Below, one piece after another: positions 57,501-64,000 of a DNA stretch of 64,000 bases. The stretch spans positions 1,512,001-1,576,000 of the forward strand of contig WPIO01000065.1 of NCBI GenBank assembly GCA_009760855.2, written 5' to 3'. The stretch comes from Cristatella mucedo. Lineage: Eukaryota; Bryozoa; Phylactolaemata; Cristatellidae. How positions within the stretch are numbered: position 1 is the first letter of the stretch; the number at the start of each line of letters is the position of its first letter. The translations under genes were made by a program, and so were the position numbers. Below the pieces are notes generated by a model. That model searched no databases. It was given only the letters and a program-made list of their open reading frames with translations, and had not been told where the DNA came from.

Positions 57501-60121
57501 TATCCTAATAAGAGATTATTTAAAGGCCGGTCTATGTTGTCGACTTCCGTTGGGGGTCTTTTGATGGCTTGTTCAATATCCTAGATTGGGATTTAGCATC
57601 CTAGCATGAGACTACAAAATGCAGGTCTGCTTATCGAAGAATGCGCCCATATTCGCATGAGCTTGCAGTGAAGGCAAATCAATATTTTCTGTGCCATCAC
57701 ACTGATTGTTCACGATGCCAAGTCGTCACAGATGCCAATTTTGACTGACTCTGACTTACCTTCACATGCAAGCTGCAGAGGGCCAGCAAAAGCGACTGCC
57801 GAGGCTGAAGGCACCGAAACGTCTGAGGTCACTACAAGGTTACTAAGCAAGCAATTTCTGTGGGTAGTTGAGTCGTCACCAGTTGACGAGCACTAGCCCT
57901 ATTCAGAATTGATCCCACGTAGAACGTTTGGTAGGTGGTGGATGGCAGTACCATGCAACTTGTACACATTTTCCAAGTGATTGTCTGTACTTTTCTTGAC
58001 TAGATGACAAAATTGGTAATAGCATTGAGCTAGCACACAGACTCACATTGCCCGAACGGACCCCTCTCGGCATGCTTTCACTTTTTTCCTTCGGAAATTA
58101 AAGGATGTGTTCTAAGTCGCACGAGTGAAAACTGACCTCTGGTGTAGATGGTGAGCATATTGTATTAGCTGCTGCTCCATAGCATCATATCGACTGCTCC
58201 ATAGTGACGATAACACTTAGTACTTGAACAGCTTGAAGAGCAGACTGCAGATCACACAAGAATGGTAGCTGTTGCCGCTGCTACTTGTTCACTCAAACTA
58301 TCTAATTCCTCTAGTTTACTATGATGCATATCAGCTAGGCACTAGTCAACCATCCAAGTCTGCTGGCCAAAGCAGTTGCTCATGACTTCCATTTACATAT
58401 GTGGATCCTTCAACTAGTGCCTAATGTAAACTTTTTAGCAAAATTTTGATCAGCCGTTAGATTGGAAACCATACGGTCAATGCAGCACCCTGAGTGCACT
58501 TGTGAAGCTCATTAAGGTGCTATGAAGCAGCATTGCACGGGTCTTGTCTTGCCCATATTTAGCTTTCTTGTCACTGTTGTCGTGAAAATTCCTATCATTT
58601 CGTCATGAAGTAGTGCCCCGGAAGCCTGCTCTGGAAGGCGGAAGCATGCATTTGACTGCTTATGTAAGCTCACTCTCATGCTCTGTCTTTGTCTGTGTCT
58701 CCCTGTCTCTGTTTCTCACTCTCTCTCTCTCTTTTGCTCTGTTTCTCTTTTGCTCTCCGTTTGTCTGTCTCTCTGTCTGTCTGTCTGTCTAACTCTGTCT
58801 CTCTCTGTGTCTCTTGCTCTGTTTCTCTTTTGCTCTCTCTCCTCTCTCTTCTCTCTGTCTGCCTCTCTCTCTCTCTCTGTCTGCCTCTCTCTATCTCTCT
58901 CTCTCTCTTCCACGACTGGGATTTATTGCACGGTGCTGTGCTGCTGCATCATCGCAACAGAAAGTAGCAACATACATAGCATGCCGTGCTATTTCCTCTC
59001 GCAGCTATCTGCTGCCCTGCAACCACATTATGCCAAGCCAGAAAAAGAAAATAGCTGAAATCGACATATACAGCAAAAGTGCTGAGAAATTCCTGTCGCT
59101 GATTCCCGAGTGCTGCCTCGCTGACGTTGAACAGCATGAGCAATCAGCACAATTCGCTGCTCGACGGTGAGTACAGCCTAGCGCGAGAAGTCCTTCTGAT
59201 GTTGACCAATTTTGCCGTTGGAGCATGTGCCCCCCTCCCACCTGCTCAGGCTCATACTTTCAGCAGTTAGGAAGTGGCAGCCTCTCACACTTAGCTGAAC
59301 TGCGCTTGGTCACCAGTGTTACTTCCCTCCGATCTTGCGATCCGACTTTTGCGCAAGCGCTTGCTTTCGAATCGACCATGAGGCACACTGCAGCATTTGG
59401 CGCTCGCGAGTTTTCGTGCCTTGTACCTCGTCACGAGGGACGCGCTGCCTCGGAGCGGAGCACGAGCTTCGCCCTCTCATTTCCCATCGCCCCTCTTCCC
59501 AATGCAGCAGGCTGTTCGAGTTGCCTGCCACTCCCGGCGCACGGGGTTCGACTGCCGGCATCCATGCCATGCCTCGCCACCTGCGCGACTGCGCGACCGA
59601 CTACAGCGACTACTTGGCGGACGCTCGTCGCCGAGTGCTGCTGCTCGGGCGCAGGTGTCGCGCGTGGCGTTTCGCCTACGACGGCCGGCTCGCTGCCGCC
59701 GACGTTGCCGCAGCCGGCTTGGGGAGTCACGCATGCAGCCTGTCGCACAAGTATGACATTCCGCCTTTGGCGGCGGCAGCAGTGGTGGGCGCGTGGAGCT
59801 CGGCCGAGGCGCTGGGCGAAGCCTCTGCAGCAGGCGATGCCTCCGCCGAGCAGCGCGAGGCGCAGTGCGCATGCTCGGCAGCCACGGCCATCCAGCTGCC
59901 AGTGGCACTGCAAGGGAGGCCGCCCTCGGACAGCGCTCCGGCACGGCTCGACAGGCTCAGCCGTCCAGGAGACAGAGGGAGCGGAAGCAGCGGCAAGCCT
60001 GGCTCTTTCATCTCCTACCTTAACTCGACTTGCCTGGACGCAGAGCGGCACGGCCTGCTAGCTCGGGGCCCAGCTGCCGACGCTGCCGCGGCTGCCACCA
60101 GTGAAGCTGCATTCGAGACAG
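53671..60121 (+). CDS. FHIP1 (FAM160A): FHIP1 (FAM160A) family protein, FTS-Hook-FHIP complex subunit (7 exons, 3' end outside window)
   Basis: Exons: 53671-54540, 54673-54831, 56106-56192, 56956-57123, 57231-57310, 59005-59166 and 59508-60121, all with GT-AG borders and matching phases (about 713 codons, open at the end). Diagnostic family blocks appear in order: PLLAYALSEGFFEEVV, LLVPYVHREGLAGQRARDAL, YIADKSDFCP, LAAGLSALYSTLPRK, LSFCNAVIQVAHP, YEGFLVPVLGPALHQ, IAATAYLSLLLRHVSEPALM, LCIVSLSLFGVLLDL, LLPCNHIMPSQKKK, YSKSAEKFLSLIPECC and DYSDYLADARRRV. FHIP proteins bind Hook adaptors and connect dynein to early endosomes. The conserved C-terminal FHIP blocks expected after the variable acidic/Ala region are missing and probably lie beyond 64000. 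The N-terminal start is inferred from the ATG following a likely acceptor at 53650; the first residues are poorly conserved in the family. Confidence 0.92.
54673..54831 (+). CDS. FHIP1 (FAM160A): FHIP1 exon 2
   Basis: TTGACAG acceptor and GTAGGC donor; 53 codons, VLAAGLSALYSTLPRKLKVT then a Trp-containing segment and LSFCNAVIQ. Very close to the FHIP1 family pattern. The intron before it is only 132 nt. Confidence 0.92.
55710..55815. repeat. Short minisatellite based on GTCACATCGT
   Basis: Five to six variants of a TTGTCACATCGT/CGATGTCACATCGTG unit in FHIP1 intron 2. Confidence 0.7.
56106..56192 (+). CDS. FHIP1 (FAM160A): FHIP1 exon 3
   Basis: CTTAAG acceptor and GTGCGT donor; 29 codons, VAHPAIGEQLVAFVYEGFLV then PVLGPALHQ, a nearly invariant family block. 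Confidence 0.93.
56260..56825 (-). mobile_element. LINE 3' part in FHIP1 intron 3
   Basis: The 3' terminus at 56260 and the C-terminal RT block (HNSAARLVCRVWCSCHNLLT on the minus strand) match the copy at 50905. Inserted antisense to FHIP1, filling most of that intron. Confidence 0.78.
56956..57123 (+). CDS. FHIP1 (FAM160A): FHIP1 exon 4
   Basis: A long T tract and TATAG acceptor, GTACAT donor; 56 codons with EIIAATAYLSLLLRHVSEPA then FLRFILLGHHDEAAVIDTLV. The preceding intron contains a LINE fragment on the opposite strand. Confidence 0.93.
57231..57310 (+). CDS. FHIP1 (FAM160A): FHIP1 exon 5
   Basis: TTTGCAG acceptor and GTGAGT donor; 80 nt encoding LCIVSLSLFGVLLDLCCEDV and MHQLIF; phase 2 out. 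Confidence 0.92.
58690..58912. repeat. CT-rich simple repeat in FHIP1 intron 5
   Basis: About 220 bp of (CT)n/(TCTG)n on the sense strand ending about 95 nt before the exon 6 acceptor. Confidence 0.92.
59005..59166 (+). CDS. FHIP1 (FAM160A): FHIP1 exon 6
   Basis: CTCGCAG acceptor and GTGAGT donor; encodes YLLPCNHIMPSQKKKIAEID then YSKSAEKFLSLIPECC, a strong FHIP1 signature. A CT-rich tract ends about 95 nt before the acceptor. Confidence 0.92.
59508..60121 (+). CDS. FHIP1 (FAM160A): FHIP1 exon 7 (last exon seen)
   Basis: About 204 codons, acceptor AATGCAG or the in-frame NAGNAG partner three bases later, donor GTACGT, phase 1 out. DYSDYLADARRRVLLLGRRC and a following Phe-Ala-Tyr-Asp-Gly match the family; the rest is an Ala/Ser/Arg-rich variable linker with very high GC. 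Confidence 0.82.
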
Positions 60122-60423
60122 GTACGTGCTGCCGCACGCCTGCTGTAGCTTGTCACCCGATGTTTCTTGCTCTCTGCTGCTCGGCCGTTACTGACCTGCT
60201 GCTTGCTGCCTTCTGCTGCTGCCACAGCAGCTCCTCGACTGTGGCAATTGCAATTGCTGCTGACCGTGTCCCTCGGTACGTTATTCTTTACATGAGAATG
60301 TGTTTTTCTGCCTTTTTTTCATACTTAAGTGCAGGAACGCAATTATCTCATTAGCCTTGCTTTGCTGAAGTATCAATGAGCAGTGCCTGAATGTGGGAGG
60401 CACAAGCAAACTTTAAATGCAGC

Positions 60424-60612
60424 CCTGTCTCTCTCTCCTCTCTCTTCTCTCTCCTCTCTCTTCTTTCTCTCTTTCCCCTCTTTCTCTCTCCTCTCTCTCT
60501 TTCTCCTCTCTCTCTTTCCTCTCTCTCTCTCTCCTCTCTCTCTCCTCTCTCTCTCTCCTCTCTCTCTCTCTCCTCTCTCTCTCCTCTTTCTCATCTCTCC
60601 TCTCTCTCTCAG
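60424..60612. repeat. CT-rich simple repeat after FHIP1 exon 7
   Basis: About 190 bp of CTCTCT/TCTCC on the sense strand, about 300 nt into the following intron. Confidence 0.93.
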
Positions 60613-60619
60613 ATTCAGT

Positions 60620-62430
60620 TGGAGTGATACCGTAGCACATCGAAGGACCACTGTCTGCGGTTAAGCAGAGAGCTGCAGTTGACTGTATGTCTGTGTTCCA
60701 CAGTGACCATCAGGTCAACCCGTCTGGAGTAACATTTTGTGGACGAGAACGCACACACCAGTTGCCGGTCATAATGGCGGAGCAAGGATGACAGCCGGCT
60801 GCGCCCCACGATTGTCGAGACGACCCTGATATTTCATCCAGGTTATATTAAGCTGAGATCTCTTCTGCAGAAACCTGTGGTGGCATCTTAGTGAGACAGA
60901 CTCAGATGGTCCACCAATGAAAACCTAGTTGGGCCGTGTCAAACGTGGCTACTATAGGGTCGTTCACTAAAGTACTGTTTCCCACACACTTAATCTAACT
61001 CAGCCATAGCCGTTGGCTTAGGCTTGAAGGGCTCTGGTTGGCAATGCTTATCGAGTAGAAGTTGTCACTGGGTGTTGGGGGCAGTGGCTGGGGGGGGGGG
61101 ATGGCCAGGTGCTAACACTCGATTCAGCTGGGAGCTCTGTTTTCCAAATTTGAGAATTTCTTATGCATGGCCGAAGTCCTTGTCGTGCCACTATCCATCT
61201 AAACATCTCCTAGCTTCTAAAACTGCTTGTAGTGTAGGACCCTCTTTTCCTGTCTCTGTTGAAGTCTTTAATGTGAAGCTCTGGCCGAAACTCCCGAAAC
61301 CGTTATCTCACCCGTGGCTATTGCTCAATCAGCAAACTAGCTTCGACTGTTTGAAGTTTCCTTGCTTCCATTGTTTATACAAGAAACTCTATTTCTTTAT
61401 GCAAAATTGTTAGACTGACAGGCGTTTAGTTGTGCATAAAAGTAACGAGCTTGTGCGGTATGTTCTGTATGCCTTATTTGGTATGAGCTTGTACCTTCTC
61501 AACGGCAAACAGCTATACTCAAGTCTGGCTTTGGGTATTGGCTGTTATTGCATTTGTTAGCTGCTGTTGTGTTGTTAGTCGCCTTCCTGAAATGCGAGTG
61601 AGTGAGCAAACAACTTCAGGGTTGATCTGAAGTGGCTCATCAGTTGGAAAGTTTGATTACTTCGTACTTTAGCTTCTGACATGTTATCTATGACTTGTCC
61701 TTGTAAGCCTTTAGAAAGCAACGATTTCTGAAAACAAAGTCTGTGGGGATTAATACATATTTATCATTCAAATTTCTGTGCCACCCGAACAATTCCAGGT
61801 CATCGGCAACTGGGCTGAAATACTTGAGTAGCAAGCTTCAGATTTGTTGTCTGTTTGCACCAATTGGCATGGTGTAGTATAAGCCTTATGGCTACATTCA
61901 AGCCCCGAGTATCTTGAAGCCACTCTCTATTGCCAGTAAAGAAGTTATTCCATTGACCTGCGACTTTATTAATTAGTTACTATGCAGTATGTCTCGAGTT
62001 GCATACGATCATGCTGATTGATCACATAGCTGACGGTGAAAGCCACATAGCTGCCGGTGAAAGCTTGGGATTGCAGATGTTTAGAGCAAGCAGGCAGGCT
62101 GAATATCGTGAGGCTAGTGGCTGTACGGCATAAACTGTGTTTTGCACACGACTGCCCTTCTCATCTGTATGATGTGGAACATTTTCTCTTCAAGTGCTAA
62201 ACCTTGACATTAGTATAAGCACTTAATAGAGAATAAAAATTGTGCCTCGGCAATAGCCTAGGGACCACAGGAAAGTATCCACAGCATACAGTCGACCACA
62301 AAATTATCGGCGAGGCGTCTAAAATGGCCGATGGAGTCAGAAGTTCCGATTCCTGTTTAAAAAAGCGCCACTGCAAACTGCTGTAATCATACGAATTATG
62401 TACAGTAAGCTTATATCAAACCAAAGCAAA
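60620..62430. other. FHIP1 intron, nothing further recognised
   Basis: No segment matching the remaining C-terminal FHIP1 blocks was found on the plus strand between exon 7 and the window end. Confidence 0.5.
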
Positions 62431-62439
62431 GCTTCGGTA

Positions 62440-62512
62440 GGATGTAAAGCGCTTAGAAAGAGATTGAGTTCTCTGAGGGCGCTTTATCAAGTGCATTATT
62501 ATTATTGTTTTA
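62440..62512 (+). mobile_element. LINE 3'-end fragment
   Basis: TAAAGCGCTTAGAAAGAGAT, TGAGTTCTCTGAGGGCGCTT and an ATT tail: only the last ~70 bp of the LINE, consistent with severe 5' truncation at insertion. Confidence 0.75.
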
Positions 62513-62699
62513 ATTTGTAGTGCTAAAATTAAGTAACCCCATCGAAATAAGCAATAGCTTCTCTGTCTGTGTCGCTCCGGCATTGAGCAAACTAAGCATT
62601 TGCAAATGTCTGACCATATCGTTTTCCAAACGTCCTCAAAACTTATAAAAAAAACGATTCTTTAGATATGATACGACTTTCTGTGCGAGCTTTCTATCT

Positions 62700-63020
62700 A
62701 CTTCACGCTAGAGTCACTGAATGGGATTCAGGTCTAAAGATTGACTTGGCCACTTCTGTGCGCATAATGGCCCTGAACGAAATTCAACAGTGTAGCAGAA
62801 AAGTTATTTATTATGCTTAGCTGAGTGCTCATCGCACTGTTTGAAAAGAAAAGTATCTCCACGAAGGCTCGCTGCACTTTGTAGTGCATCGTTCTGGAGT
62901 AGTTCTTACTAAGTAGTAGGCCTCGTCTCACGATGCCAAGTATCTCCTTACAGAAGCAGCACCAGACCGTGATCCATTTTCCGTCAAATTTCAGTCTTGT
63001 GAAGGCAATCATCATTGAAA
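62700..63020 (-). mobile_element. Tc1/mariner transposase relic
   Basis: The minus strand reads RLKFDGKWITVWCCF, then frame-shifted remains, and AQKWPSQSLDLNPIQ, the well-known block around the last catalytic acidic region of Tc1/mariner transposases. Stops and frameshifts make it inactive. Confidence 0.62.
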
Positions 63021-63287
63021 CCTTCATTGGAGCAAAGACACACGAACTCCATAAATTTGTAACTACCAAAACTTGCCTATCTACTCTCGTCGCCCCAGTC
63101 GACTGTGGTGTAGGCATCGTGGGTCCAGCTTGCTGCTGCTCTCTCCCTCTCTCCCACTGAAAACTTCTAGCCACTTTGTGCTTGACAGACGGAAGTGGTA
63201 TGTTTTTAAACATTCCGAGCAAACATACACTGTCTATCTAGTCGACCCTTATGCTGGCACACTGAATCTGTTCACCTTAGTCGCCTG

Positions 63288-63440
63288 CGGGTCTTAGCCG
63301 AGGGGCTAAGGTGCTTGCTCTTCATGACCCCCAGGTCGTGAGTTCGAGTCCTTCAGTGGGCGATCCTTTATTGCCCACCGCAAGCAGTGGTGATATCCTT
63401 AAAGGTCTTGTGTTACTATATAAATGTGACTGCTGAGTCA
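63288..63440 (+). mobile_element. tRNA-derived SINE, family A
   Basis: GGTCTTAGCCGAGGGGCTAA, CTTGCTCTTCATGACCC and the B-box-like GAGTTCGAGTCC, followed by the family body ACCGCAAGCAGTGGTGATAT. Confidence 0.78.
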
Positions 63441-64000
63441 GCTAACCTTACTACAAGGTCGGATCGGCTGTTGAAACGTATCTATTCCTTCCTAGGTAGC
63501 TCATGCAGCCATTTCTTTTACGCTGGTTTCAGCCGGACGGTGCCCTACTAAACTCGATATAGTTTAGCCTTTTTTTTTTACTATTAATCTCTACTCGTGG
63601 TAAGTGTTTTCTGGCTTTAGCAAGTCTAGGGTAAGGACACCTACATCGGTCAGTAAGTTTGGTGTGTAAGTCAGAACCTGAAACATCCAGGTCTTCCCAG
63701 CCGTCTTGTTTAACACCACTGAAAGAATTTAACCCAAGGTCTTTATGCACACTAGTCCTCCCTGGTGCTTTTGCTGCTCGAGCTAGGAGGCTGGGTTGGG
63801 TGGCTCTATTAAGGTTGATAATCCAAGTATGTGTGTCCCTGCAAGCCGGCTATTTCTAGTCGGTTCTCCGTCAAATAGCAATGCTGTATTGCAATATCTA
63901 ACCTGTGGCCCGAATTTCCAGAATTACTGTTGTTCGTTTTTGAAAATATCTTGCACTGGTTTGCTATAGCAAAAACCGGTAAACAGCTCTGAATCGAGAG

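Overview
The window is animal (metazoan) nuclear DNA. Three multi-exon genes with GT-AG introns are visible. GC-rich coding exons sit in AT-richer introns, and there is a CpG-rich promoter-like island, long microsatellites, and many degenerate LINE, SINE, LTR and DNA-transposon relics. Nothing prokaryotic or organellar was seen. The species cannot be fixed from sequence alone; the gene content fits a bilaterian animal.

Layout: (1) About 1-18.3 kb, minus strand: the 5' part of an unidentified gene. It encodes a protein with one predicted membrane span (about residues 123-145) followed by long coiled coils. Ten coding exons (488 codons) chain in consistent phase, and the gene runs off the left edge. 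Its introns hold LINE copies, tRNA-derived SINEs, a solo LTR with target-site duplication and large TA/TATC microsatellites. (2) About 18.3-29.5 kb: a GC-rich upstream stretch, LTR-like and Ty3/gypsy relics, a long degenerate LINE (21.7-24.9 kb), a tRNA-derived SINE with a LINE-like tail, and a diverged satellite-like array with a period near 160 bp (27.58-29.35 kb). (3) 29.77-45.53 kb, minus strand: a complete POSH/SH3RF-type gene (RING finger plus four SH3 domains). Twelve coding exons give 754 codons including stop, with a possible poly(A) signal downstream and a CpG-rich promoter-like region at 45.0-47.2 kb. (4) 47.2-53.6 kb: intergenic, with LINE fragments on both strands and a perfect 16-bp hairpin. 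(5) 53.67 kb to the right edge, plus strand: the first seven coding exons of an FHIP1 (FAM160A) family gene, a subunit of the FTS-Hook-FHIP complex. Its C-terminal exons were not found and probably lie beyond the window.

POSH and FHIP1 are arranged head to head about 8.1 kb apart. Both families act in signalling or trafficking on membranes (POSH: JNK scaffold and E3 ligase; FHIP: dynein/endosome adaptor), but no functional linkage can be shown from the sequence. I found no convincing new multi-gene system. The most noteworthy items are the unassigned membrane/coiled-coil gene, a tRNA SINE sharing its 3' end with a resident LINE, the ~160-bp tandem array, and the sense-strand bias of pyrimidine tracts in and near the transcribed regions.
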